Positions 36,924-45,014 of a stretch of 64,000 nt of DNA are shown here, piece by piece; within the stretch, counting starts at the first letter, position 1, and every line of letters begins with the position of its first letter. The notes under the pieces are model-generated. The model did no database searches. It had not been told where the DNA came from and was given only the letters and a program-made list of their open reading frames with translations. The DNA comes from Litoreibacter janthinus (lineage in GTDB: Bacteria; Pseudomonadota; Alphaproteobacteria; Rhodobacterales; Rhodobacteraceae), in the NCBI RefSeq assembly GCF_900111945.1, contig NZ_FOYO01000001.1, forward strand, positions 3,231,751-3,295,750, written 5' to 3'. The translations under genes and the position numbers were made by a program.

Positions 36924-37136
36924 ATGAAATTGCGGGAAAAAGTCGGGTTAAATATCCGGAATCTTAGAAATTTCAGAGGGTTGAGCCAAGAACAATTAGC
37001 GTTAGCTGCCGACCTGGATCGCAGCTACATCAGCGAGATCGAACTCGCGAAAAATTCAGCATCAATCGATGTTCTGGAGCGGATTGCCGATGCACTCGAC
37101 ATCGCTCCCAAGGAACTGTTTAACGAGAGGGGCTAG
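36924..37136 (+). CDS. XRE-family helix-turn-helix regulator
   Basis: The 70-residue protein consists entirely of a lambda-repressor-like domain (IRNLRNFRGLSQEQLALAAD, then LDRSYISEIELAKNSASIDVL). It is probably a repressor or activator of element genes. The next gene starts two bases after its stop. Divergent from the Cys-rich gene across 158 bases. Confidence 0.85.
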   Translation: MKLREKVGLNIRNLRNFRGLSQEQLALAADLDRSYISEIELAKNSASIDVLERIADALDIAPKELFNERG

Positions 37137-37138
37137 TT

Positions 37139-37339
37139 TTGCCCGAACTTGAAAGTATTCGCTCAACGGCCGAAGCGATCGGTCGCATTACATGTGTTAA
37201 GACTGGCGAAGAAATCGGTCTGCTGTATCAGTGGGATAACGGCGAGACGCAAACAGCGTTGTATCGTGATTGCCTTCCTGAAACGCTGAACTGCTCAGAT
37301 CAACCAACGGATACTCACTTTGATTGGCAGCGCGACTAG
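37139..37339 (+). CDS. Small hypothetical protein coupled to the XRE regulator
   Basis: The 66-residue protein starts at a TTG whose upstream GAGAGGGG inside the XRE gene serves as ribosome site. It has two cysteines in about 40 residues (TCVKTGEE, RDCLPE) and a WDNGETQTALYRD strand. Not recognised. The gap of two bases to the XRE stop implies joint translation. Confidence 0.6.
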   Translation: MPELESIRSTAEAIGRITCVKTGEEIGLLYQWDNGETQTALYRDCLPETLNCSDQPTDTHFDWQRD

Positions 37340-37539
37340 AGAGCGGAATTTACACAATTTCAAAAGTACCAGCCTACCGCGAACTCCCAGTCATCGCTGT
37401 CTCTTTAATGTTGATGAAGCTCGAGCCCATCAAGCGGTGAAATATCGAGAGCCAGACGTGAGCGTTTTCGCCGCCACCTGCAGCAGTCCATGCAACGATC
37501 TGTACCAAGCGATATCCTGCTCGAAAAAAAGCATTTTCC

Positions 37540-38718
37540 TTAGAGGTGCAGCCCCACAATCTCCTGGGCAAGGGCCGCTTGCTTGCAAGGGCGTTCCAGC
37601 AAGAGGTCAAACTCGTTTTCCAGCAGTTTGGCCTCTAAAGAACTTTCGCCTGGGAATACGTGCATTATCTCGGTCAAACGCCAACTAAGATTGACGGCCG
37701 ACCAAACGCGACGAAGTGCTGTTTGACTATACTCTTCTAGCATCGTTGGATCTTTGTGATTATACGCTGCGTCAAGCGCGCGATGTAGATAGTAGACATC
37801 CGAAACGGCTAAGTTTAGCCCTTTGGCTCCGGTAGGAGGTACGATGTGGGCTGCGTCTCCAGCAAGGAAAAGGCGACCATACTGCATCGGTTCTGAGATA
37901 TAGCTGCGCAGCGGCACGATTGATTTCTCGATACTAGGGCCGGTTGTCACATGACTATGATAAGTCTTTGGGAGTCGGCGGAAGATAGTTTTCCAGAAGC
38001 GATCATCGGACCAATCTTCCACTGCGTCTTTCACTGGCACCTGTACATAATACCTGCTCAGCTGTGGCGTCCGTTTCGAGGCCAAAAGGAAACCTTCAGA
38101 ATGGCGGGCATAAAAAAGTTGCGGCATAGGCGGGACGTCGGCCAGGACCGCAAGCCATCCAAACGGATATTCTCTGACCCATTCTCTCCGGAGATTCTTG
38201 GGGATGGTATTCCGGCAGACACTGTAAGATCCATCACATCCAACAACAAACTCACTATCGACTCGGTATCGTTGACCGTTCTTGGTGAAGGTTGTGAAAG
38301 GCTTCAATAAGAGGTCTTGTGGCCGTACATCTGACACATCGTCAAACAATTGGCGACCGGCACGGTCATGGCTGTCATAAAGCTCTTCTGTCAGCGCGGT
38401 TTGTCCAAAAGCCGTAAGCCATCGGCCGGTAAACGCCTTCAGATCCAAAACTAGCGTTTCCTTACCTTCATAACCATAGTGAACTTTTTCTTGAACCACG
38501 GCTTCGCGATCTAGGCGATCAGCCAACCCAGCCTGCCTAAGGACGTCGACAGTGCCAGCTTCAAGCATGCCTGCACGAATGCGACCAAGAACATGCGACC
38601 TTGTCTTACGTTCAATGACGATAGACTTTATTCCCGATTTGCCGAGCAAATGCGACAGGAGCATCCCGGCAGGGCCTCCACCTATAATGGTTACATCCGT
38701 TTTGAGTATCTGCGTCAT
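37540..38718 (-). CDS. pobA: 4-hydroxybenzoate 3-monooxygenase
   Basis: This 392-residue flavoprotein hydroxylase has IIGGGPAGMLLSHLL at residues 11-25 (FAD), the DG motif VVGCDGSYSVCR, and GDAAHIVPPTGAKGLNLAVSDV near 285-306, which is diagnostic for PobA. Length equals Pseudomonas PobA (394). It converts 4-hydroxybenzoate to protocatechuate with NADPH and oxygen. No pobR-type regulator or pca gene is adjacent; the base composition is AT-richer than chromosomal neighbours, consistent with acquisition as element cargo. Confidence 0.94.
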   Translation of the reverse strand: MTQILKTDVTIIGGGPAGMLLSHLLGKSGIKSIVIERKTRSHVLGRIRAGMLEAGTVDVLRQAGLADRLDREAVVQEKVHYGYEGKETLVLDLKAFTGRWLTAFGQTALTEELYDSHDRAGRQLFDDVSDVRPQDLLLKPFTTFTKNGQRYRVDSEFVVGCDGSYSVCRNTIPKNLRREWVREYPFGWLAVLADVPPMPQLFYARHSEGFLLASKRTPQLSRYYVQVPVKDAVEDWSDDRFWKTIFRRLPKTYHSHVTTGPSIEKSIVPLRSYISEPMQYGRLFLAGDAAHIVPPTGAKGLNLAVSDVYYLHRALDAAYNHKDPTMLEEYSQTALRRVWSAVNLSWRLTEIMHVFPGESSLEAKLLENEFDLLLERPCKQAALAQEIVGLHL

Positions 38719-38889
38719 GGCTCCAAGAAATTTCCAGGTTTTCAGGCGCTATTGCCAAATGCGGCTCTTCGTTTGGCTCTGCCTGAAAGCCAAGGCAATA
38801 ACGCACTCCACACATTCGGTGAAAATGCGAAGTATAGAAAGTTAAGCCACCCCACTATCTCACAAGAAAATTCGCAAGAATAGGAAGGT

Positions 38890-39672
38890 TCAGCTGATCT
38901 CGGCAAAATCAGTTGGCTGAACCTGAAGGATCCAAAGTTGGTCATCGTCAATACACCACTCTACGGAACAATCACCAAAGGCTAAAAACAGCGAAGTAAA
39001 ACTGCTGCTCATTTGGGGAACGTATGACGCAAATGAGACTCGCTCAACCAATAGCAAACCTTCTTCCTCACACCAAAACTCATCCCAATCGTCCGTTTCT
39101 ATTGCGGCGGGTATCTTAACAAACTCTCCGTGAGCTTCGCCTGACATAAGCGGAGCTAAGTCCCCTTGGATAATCCAAGAATTAACCCCCTCTTTTCGTG
39201 ACATTCGAGAGTAGCCAGAAAGGCTTGGTTGAATTTCCTTTTGAAAAAGCACTGTTGAACTTACATCGGAGCGCTGCTTTGGGTTGTTTGCAGTTTGCTC
39301 GGTTAATTTGTGGAGAGCCTCTAGTATCTCGAGTGACACGGCCGACTGATGCCGTATTGTCTGAAAGTGGCCACTAACGGTTTCGGCTAACTCCGGCGAG
39401 ATCAACTCTGACGATCTAATTGTGATCAAACCATCTATCGACAGCAGCCAAGGAACCAGTTGCTTTTCAAAAATGCTTTTGGTCGTATCGAACCTACCGG
39501 CTTCGATCAGCTTTAAGATCTTGACGTCTACAGCCAAAGCATTTGGTACCGGCACCCCCATGGACAAACACTTCGAAAGGTTCGTCGCCTTGGCTCCGAA
39601 CCTGCGCCAGCTCCCGGCGCTTTTAATGATATCCTCCAAAGCTACTAAGTAGCTATCCTCTTCCGTTGGCAT
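38890..39672 (-). CDS. PPDK/PEP-synthase-type ATP-grasp protein (short, atypical)
   Basis: This 260-residue protein resembles the PEP/pyruvate-binding ATP-grasp domain: GAKATNLSKCLSMGVPVPNA at 26-45 (the lysine loop GGKGANL of the family), ITIRSSEL at 83-90 (the ATP-binding VRSS arginine), and CSVEWCIDDDQLWILQVQP near the C-terminus. In the last motif the usual Q-x-R-P is Q-V-Q-P, so the ATP-contacting arginine is replaced by Gln. Domain length is shorter than full PPDK_N (about 300-340). In complete enzymes it phosphorylates a His of a swivelling domain; here that domain is in the adjacent upstream gene. Last gene of the seven-gene operon; its start overlaps the previous gene by 20 bases. 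Confidence 0.75.
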   Translation of the reverse strand: MPTEEDSYLVALEDIIKSAGSWRRFGAKATNLSKCLSMGVPVPNALAVDVKILKLIEAGRFDTTKSIFEKQLVPWLLSIDGLITIRSSELISPELAETVSGHFQTIRHQSAVSLEILEALHKLTEQTANNPKQRSDVSSTVLFQKEIQPSLSGYSRMSRKEGVNSWIIQGDLAPLMSGEAHGEFVKIPAAIETDDWDEFWCEEEGLLLVERVSFASYVPQMSSSFTSLFLAFGDCSVEWCIDDDQLWILQVQPTDFAEIS

Positions 39673-40951
39673 TTGACGCTACCTCCGCAACAAAACTTGC
39701 TATTTCAGGAATATCCAGGACATTTCTATTTCTCTTCAATGATTGCAATGACGGGAAAAAGCACCTAAGCAGCCATGATATGCGCGAATAAAGGCATTTG
39801 TTCATAAGAAACCGTCGCTCTTTCGCAACGAAAAATCGCACAGCATACAAGAACAAGTCCTCGAACTGTTCTTGGTGCTCACGGCTTGTAAAATCTTCTT
39901 CTAAGAAATTCTCCTTCAACCATGCATTACCGAGTTTCTGCGAGCTAAACGTTTCTTCCAACAGGCTTAATTGCGGCAATGAGGTAATCGGATCGGCGGA
40001 GAACGCGCCCTTCTCTACGCGTGGAAACTCCCGCCTTTCGACAAAGTGCCCCACAACCTGAGACGATTGGAGAAGTTTATCCACAACTGCCGTCTTCATC
40101 TTTGGAGAACAAGCTGCCGCTTGCCGCGCAACATTCTCCAGCAGGTAATCGTAAGTGTCATGAAGAAAGAAGAACTCTGTGTAATATTGCTTTGCCGCAG
40201 ATACCAAGATGTTCAACTGCTCTTTGGCATCTTCAATGCGCAGATCGCCAGAAGGCAGACTATTATCAAATTCAACAAGGAGACGGAGAATGCGATCGTA
40301 AAGCTCTACGACACGATCAAGGTGCAGTTGCCCCAACTTCGGCTCTGCGACTATTGATCTAAGCGTAGCAACCGAGGGAGCGTTTTGGTACCAAACTCGA
40401 CCATCTGGCGCATGAGAGGCACGTGCAGACGGATAGCCTAAATTTCGGAGGGATATCTCACATGAAGGATGTCGAATTTGATACTCCCCGGCGCCCATCC
40501 TTCTCCTGGGAAGATAGCATACACCTTTGGCTTCCAACTCCGAAAAGCTATGCTGTGATTCAACCAAGGATTGCTCTTGAACACCAATATAGTCACCTAT
40601 GGATCGACCTAGTTCGTCCTGAAAGATGAGGTTACCATCTTCCCAACTCACACACCTCATCCTTTCAACAATCGCAGCCCAGTACTCGTGCGAAAAATTA
40701 GTAGCGCAAATACCATCCAACTGCCTGTTCTTTGTGGCGGCGAGGAAGTACACTGCTCCGTGACTTGCCATCCCTCCGGTTTTACACAGGAGAATGAATT
40801 TTTGACGCCCGATTACTCCACTTACGGTTTCGGGCGTTAGTTTCTCTTCGAAGACAACATCCGCCCTTGAAAACACATGATCATCTTTCTTGACGCCATT
40901 AGCGTGATTGCTGCCTAGGACGAAACTCGGACCCCGAAATCTAACCTTCAT
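39653..40951 (-). CDS. Protein with N-terminal phosphohistidine (PEP-utiliser mobile) domain
   Basis: This 432-residue protein has at 55-75 CKTGGMASHGAVYFLAATK, the conserved GG-x-x-SH-x-A loop in which His64 would carry the phosphate. The domain is at the N-terminus, with strands before it at 1-55, while in PEP synthase and rifampicin phosphotransferase it is central or C-terminal. Residues about 195-430 are mostly helical and unrecognised, possibly the acceptor-binding part. Combined with the ATP-grasp product of the next gene it would make a split two-component phosphotransferase. Confidence 0.75.
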   Translation of the reverse strand: MKVRFRGPSFVLGSNHANGVKKDDHVFSRADVVFEEKLTPETVSGVIGRQKFILLCKTGGMASHGAVYFLAATKNRQLDGICATNFSHEYWAAIVERMRCVSWEDGNLIFQDELGRSIGDYIGVQEQSLVESQHSFSELEAKGVCYLPRRRMGAGEYQIRHPSCEISLRNLGYPSARASHAPDGRVWYQNAPSVATLRSIVAEPKLGQLHLDRVVELYDRILRLLVEFDNSLPSGDLRIEDAKEQLNILVSAAKQYYTEFFFLHDTYDYLLENVARQAAACSPKMKTAVVDKLLQSSQVVGHFVERREFPRVEKGAFSADPITSLPQLSLLEETFSSQKLGNAWLKENFLEEDFTSREHQEQFEDLFLYAVRFFVAKERRFLMNKCLYSRISWLLRCFFPSLQSLKRNRNVLDIPEIASFVAEVASNANGRG

Positions 40952-41513
40952 TTGTCGGCAGGTCCTCTCGTTTCTCTAGCGATTCAGCAATGGTTCTAAC
41001 CTTATTTGATGAAGCCGCTCCCCAAGTCTCGGTAAGGTCCAGTAAGTAGTCTGCCAATAGGGCCGCTTCACCAATGCCTAGCGCTATGGAATTAGCGTCA
41101 AGCAACCTGACTTCATCTTTGGTTCTGATTTTCTTTGACTTAGCAAGAATACGGTTATGCCGAACTTCGGTCGGGGCAAAGCAAAAGACGACCGCAAAAC
41201 GATCAACCCGCTCTCTAAAATACTCGATCTCAGCCATACTTCGGATGCCGTCTACAACCACTCTGGTTCTGGCATCTGAACTGATCTGCCCCCAAATTGC
41301 CGCTGCTATTGCAGCTTCACCGTGCGCATCACGAATACTGAATGACTTCTGCTTCATTGATGCAGGAGAAACAGCAATGCCTTCGGAAGCTAGTGCGCCT
41401 TTGATCACCGAACTCATCTCATAGCTCTTGTAACCCAATATGGCAAACGCGTCAGAAACCCGAAATTTCCCGACACCTGGCATTCCAACCAAGGCGATAA
41501 CCTGCTCAGTCAT
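40941..41513 (-). CDS. P-loop nucleotide kinase-like protein (UPF0200 / dephospho-CoA-kinase-like)
   Basis: The protein has 190 residues. N-terminal ALVGMPGVGKFRVSDAF is a Walker A whose final Ser/Thr is Phe, a variation also seen (as Gly) in archaeal UPF0200 proteins. VVVDGIRSMAEIEYFRER (at about 87-104) is the hallmark of that group, and LLDANSIALGIGEAALLADY at the end is also conserved there. The enzymes are predicted small-molecule or nucleotide kinases. Overlaps of 11 and 8 bases with its neighbours show coupled translation. Confidence 0.75.
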   Translation of the reverse strand: MTEQVIALVGMPGVGKFRVSDAFAILGYKSYEMSSVIKGALASEGIAVSPASMKQKSFSIRDAHGEAAIAAAIWGQISSDARTRVVVDGIRSMAEIEYFRERVDRFAVVFCFAPTEVRHNRILAKSKKIRTKDEVRLLDANSIALGIGEAALLADYLLDLTETWGAASSNKVRTIAESLEKREDLPTNEG

Positions 41514-42207
41514 GGCTTAATGATACCCAAGCGTCGACATCTTCGAGTGAGTCGATGTCGATGGTGGGGCCCCCAGCTATGGCCGTTATGTCGATACTTA
41601 CATTTTCGACTAAGTGGCTCATAAGATCGCTTAGAGAAGTAATGTCACTGGCTGATTCAGGAATAGAAAAGTCACTTCGAACGGCGCGTAAATTTCCAAA
41701 AACCAACCCAGTTGGAGGGATCCGCTTTCCATACCTTACCACCAAATCGTCATCGCCTAAGCCTACCCAAATCGGCCTATCGTCTGATATCAACTCAGAT
41801 ACCAGAAGGCACATTTGCGACGATGCCAATTTAGAGGAGGAAGCCTCCACGAAATCTTCGAAAGCTGAATCTGCAATCAACAAGTCACTTGCTAGGATCA
41901 AATGGTCCGTTCCACATAGACTGTTCTGCAGGGCAACGAAGGACTCGAAGGCCGCTTTGGTGTCCTTTTCGACTACAACTATATCGTCGAAACCCTGAAC
42001 TTTTTCCAAATAATCACCCAACTCATCATCATTGATTCGTTTTGTAACCACCAAGCGCTTCACACCAACTTTGAGCAAGTAGTCGATTGAATGTTGTATA
42101 AGTGGCTTGCCAAGCACGGGAAACATTGGCTTCGAATGCTGTCCGCCAGTTAGACGCATCCCTCTTCCAGCTGCCATAATTCCAGCGGATTCAAATCGCC
42201 TCTGCAA
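41506..42207 (-). CDS. Sugar/alcohol-phosphate nucleotidyltransferase (MobA/GlmU-like fold)
   Basis: The protein has 233 residues from TTG 42207, which has AGGAG five bases upstream; a TTG twelve codons earlier lacks such a site. It has IMAAGRGMRL at the N-terminus (NTP-binding GxGTRL loop), KPMFPVLGKPLIQHSIDYL (the PK lysine and G-x-P-x-x) and LILASDLLI (metal-binding Asp) at about 104-112. It transfers NMP from NTP to a phosphorylated substrate such as a sugar, choline or amino-acid phosphate. It overlaps the HIT gene by 17 bases. Confidence 0.8.
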   Translation of the reverse strand: MQRRFESAGIMAAGRGMRLTGGQHSKPMFPVLGKPLIQHSIDYLLKVGVKRLVVTKRINDDELGDYLEKVQGFDDIVVVEKDTKAAFESFVALQNSLCGTDHLILASDLLIADSAFEDFVEASSSKLASSQMCLLVSELISDDRPIWVGLGDDDLVVRYGKRIPPTGLVFGNLRAVRSDFSIPESASDITSLSDLMSHLVENVSIDITAIAGGPTIDIDSLEDVDAWVSLSHD

Positions 42208-42619
42208 GTGCGCTCCTAATTTTCTTTCTAACTTCGATATCAACCAACGGATGTTTCATTGAAACCAACTTTGGGTAACTTTCGTCGCGCCAGTCTTCGC
42301 CTTCGAAGTGAACTCCTTCAGGGTATCGAGGAATCATATGGAAGTGTAGATGCGGATCCTTCATCATCAAAGCAAGATAATTGAACTGCTTAGCTCCGAA
42401 AGCTCGGCCGCAAAGTCCTTCGTACTTCGAGTAGACGCGCTGTAAATCTTCGCATTCATCAGCAGATAGATCCGAAAAACTACTGATTTGACGCTTACAG
42501 ATCGCGACACAGCTTCCTAGTGTGATTTGCTTGTGCCTTACGACCACCATCCAGAAGTTGGTCTCAAAGACTTTCATCTGCTCAGCATCAAACTTCTCAA
42601 ATATGTCATCGCTTTCCAT
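42191..42619 (-). CDS. HIT-family hydrolase/transferase
   Basis: This 142-residue protein has the histidine-triad HLHFHMIPRY at about 93-102 and the typical N-terminal VVRHKQITLGSCVAICKR strand. HIT proteins hydrolyse or transfer nucleotide esters such as AMP- or CMP-linked compounds. In this operon it could remove NMP from the nucleotidyltransferase product or act as its transferase partner; the sequence alone does not decide. Confidence 0.85.
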   Translation of the reverse strand: MESDDIFEKFDAEQMKVFETNFWMVVVRHKQITLGSCVAICKRQISSFSDLSADECEDLQRVYSKYEGLCGRAFGAKQFNYLALMMKDPHLHFHMIPRYPEGVHFEGEDWRDESYPKLVSMKHPLVDIEVRKKIRSALAEAI

Positions 42620-42629
42620 AGTAACTTCC

Positions 42630-44015
42630 TCATCCTTCCAAGTTCGCTATCTCGTGCTTCAGAAATTCAACTACATCCTTGTTGCTCCTCATTGTCGGCT
42701 CGGCCATGGACCAAAGGTAGTCGAACTCTTGCTGAAATGCTTCAACTGCGCGATTGTCCGTGACAAACATTGAGTTGATCCGGTGTAAATCCGCAGCACC
42801 CACAGCCTCGTGCATGACAACAGATTTATCGTCATAAATGGAATAACGAAATGGCAATCGGCTGCGCGTCAATCCCAGGCTGTAGCGCCCATCAAATTCC
42901 TCGAGCACTTGTATTAAATTCTCAACTTGAGAAATTATGAAACTTTTCGATATCTGGTCCACTCCGGCATGTGTAGGTTCTCGAAGATGAGCCAAGAAAC
43001 CGTCCAAAGAACACAGCTCTCGCTGCTCGAACCTTCCATCTCTAAGTCGCGTCATAAAGCTATCACGTCGAGACAATTGTGAATTCACATAGGTCTGGTA
43101 CTGCTTAGAATTCTCTCCGTATCTCGCTGAAGCGATATAACGGATGTGTTCTTCGCTTTTGAAGACAATACTGATGCGCTTTACTATTTTGTCGACTTGA
43201 CGAGCATGCTCTTCGACCGCAGCGACCTTGGAATGGTAGTCATTCGCGCGAGAAACAACTTCTATGCCTTTCGGTGCATTCCAATCCTCTGCAAAGGACT
43301 TTCGAATGTACGCACCTATTGAGGCCGTGATGCCCTCCGATCGAGGATCGGATTTAGAGACCTTCCACAACGGCTTCTCAACTTCGGTTGCACCGCCGAA
43401 TGCAAAAAAATAGTAATTACCCAGTCCAAAAGCCAGCATCGGCAGTTCTTCATTTGAATAGTGTACACGAGCATTGGGATCCTCGAGTATAGTCGAAAGC
43501 TGAGATTCTAGAATAGATTTGAAATTTTCCCTTACCACAATTTCAACAGGAGATCTTGCTAGACTAAGTGCCTTAACAATCGACCGTCGGAAACCTGCTG
43601 AAGATGAAATTAGGCCCTCTCCCGGTCCACCAAAAATTAAAGTCTTTGTTCCGTCGTCTGTTATCAAGCTTTCTATTTCATTCCAAAGAGCCGCTTCTTT
43701 TACATCGTCAAAGCGACTCAGGCCGAAGCTTGACAACTGATATGCTACCCGCTCTTCCCTGGCCGCTTTTCTTGAGTTAATAGATGCGTGCCGCCATACC
43801 AAGTAAGGGATCAACACTAGCATTGCTGCCCAAAAATGATCGTCTTTTGGGTGGAAAAACAGACCGAAGGCCCAGCTCGCAGGCACCGCCAAAAAGAACA
43901 TACCAAGTTCCTTGATTCGCCCTTGCGAAAACAACATCGGCAAACCCGCCAAAAATAGCGAAATCATGATTCCCCAGGTGAAAGAAGAGTCGTAAGTTAG
44001 GAAGTTAGCGTTCAT
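42630..44015 (-). CDS. Membrane-anchored unknown protein of the seven-gene operon
   Basis: This 461-residue protein has three hydrophobic spans in the first 75 residues (WGIMISLFLAGLPML, GMFFLAVPASWAFGLFF, FWAAMLVLIPYLVW), then a large cytosolic part. The soluble part starts with a Rossmann-like or PLD-like alternating region (TLIFGGPGEGLISSSAGFRR, VEIVVRENFKS, YYFFAFGGATE). I do not recognise it. The layout, short membrane anchor plus soluble domain beside nucleotide enzymes, is reminiscent of membrane effectors of defence systems, but no known effector domain was found. Confidence 0.75.
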   Translation of the reverse strand: MNANFLTYDSSFTWGIMISLFLAGLPMLFSQGRIKELGMFFLAVPASWAFGLFFHPKDDHFWAAMLVLIPYLVWRHASINSRKAAREERVAYQLSSFGLSRFDDVKEAALWNEIESLITDDGTKTLIFGGPGEGLISSSAGFRRSIVKALSLARSPVEIVVRENFKSILESQLSTILEDPNARVHYSNEELPMLAFGLGNYYFFAFGGATEVEKPLWKVSKSDPRSEGITASIGAYIRKSFAEDWNAPKGIEVVSRANDYHSKVAAVEEHARQVDKIVKRISIVFKSEEHIRYIASARYGENSKQYQTYVNSQLSRRDSFMTRLRDGRFEQRELCSLDGFLAHLREPTHAGVDQISKSFIISQVENLIQVLEEFDGRYSLGLTRSRLPFRYSIYDDKSVVMHEAVGAADLHRINSMFVTDNRAVEAFQQEFDYLWSMAEPTMRSNKDVVEFLKHEIANLEG

Positions 44016-44018
44016 AAT

Positions 44019-45014
44019 TTAGTCGTTGCTCCTCGCAATTAGTTTGGGCTCTAGGTCTTTTAGGAACGCGTTATGTTGACGGCACATTGAAAGTGTCAAT
44101 TTCTTGAACTCGGAAGCGGCCGTTATTCTTGCGCCTGTTTCAAACTCTGCACCCCCCCCATTTATCTCCAAGATATCTTTTGCAACGGCTTCCATGGCCT
44201 GTATTATTACTGAAGCGGCTCCCGTTGATCGGAACTGAAGCTTAACTCGGTTGTGCGCGATTGAAGCAATTGCAGCCCTATCGGCCAAACTATTGAGCTT
44301 GAAAACCTGGGTTGGCGTGCTCGACACTAGGCGGATGCGGCGATAGTAACGAGTCAAGTGCTGCGTGAGCTTGTCGTGTTCGATCACTGGCCCAAGCGAA
44401 CTCTGTGCCAAATCAATTAGCGTCCTCAGAAGTGCAGAAAGAGAAGTGCGAAACTCCGCCTGATTTTCGTGCGCCCACCTGAGTATTTGACTTGGGAAGG
44501 GGTAACCCTTTGTCCAGAGCCGCCTATAGTTGTCAAACCGGATCATTGGTGATGCCAAACAGAACTCACCGGGGTGGGTTGAAAACGCTGACTGCATCAT
44601 TGCAGTGGTTGCCGCCGGATAGCTTCTTGTTGGCCTATCGCAACGCCAAGAGCTGTCTACAAAGCAAAATGCAAAACGTTCTCCGTGCGCGTCTCTAAAT
44701 GGGTCAAAAATGTCGGCGCTTGTCTGACCATCTTCAGAATATAGTTTGTTTTCCCGTACGTAGAACCGTTTGTTCAAAAATTGCCGCAACGAATGACTGT
44801 TAACATTTACATATATCTTCAACTTTGTGGGATTGTTGGCTTCAAAGCTTAAACGTCTAACTGCAGCGTGAGATGCTAATGCTTCATGGCGAACGAAGAC
44901 TAGGTTAGGCAGGAATTCCAAACAGTATTGCTCGACTTCTTGCGAAAAATATTCGCACCAAATAGCGCTCTCTCGGCTCCTTAGCCCCTCTTGATACTCT
45001 GCAAGCCTGTACAC
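44019..45014 (-). CDS. Unknown protein, first gene of the seven-gene operon
   Basis: The 331-residue soluble protein starts at GTG 45014 with GGGGG at five bases. It has no signal, membrane segment or motif that I recognise. Notable segments are FDPFRDAHGERFAFCFVDSS, SHPGE-like STHPGEFCLASPMIRFDNYRR and a helical C-terminal third with GASVIIQAMEAV. Three bases separate its stop from the next start, so it belongs to the same transcript. Confidence 0.75.
   Translation of the reverse strand: MYRLAEYQEGLRSRESAIWCEYFSQEVEQYCLEFLPNLVFVRHEALASHAAVRRLSFEANNPTKLKIYVNVNSHSLRQFLNKRFYVRENKLYSEDGQTSADIFDPFRDAHGERFAFCFVDSSWRCDRPTRSYPAATTAMMQSAFSTHPGEFCLASPMIRFDNYRRLWTKGYPFPSQILRWAHENQAEFRTSLSALLRTLIDLAQSSLGPVIEHDKLTQHLTRYYRRIRLVSSTPTQVFKLNSLADRAAIASIAHNRVKLQFRSTGAASVIIQAMEAVAKDILEINGGGAEFETGARITAASEFKKLTLSMCRQHNAFLKDLEPKLIARSND

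Noticed and set aside
36766..37539. CRISPR or repeat array in the small-gene region of the element
   Set aside because: No regularly spaced repeats were seen here or elsewhere in the window.
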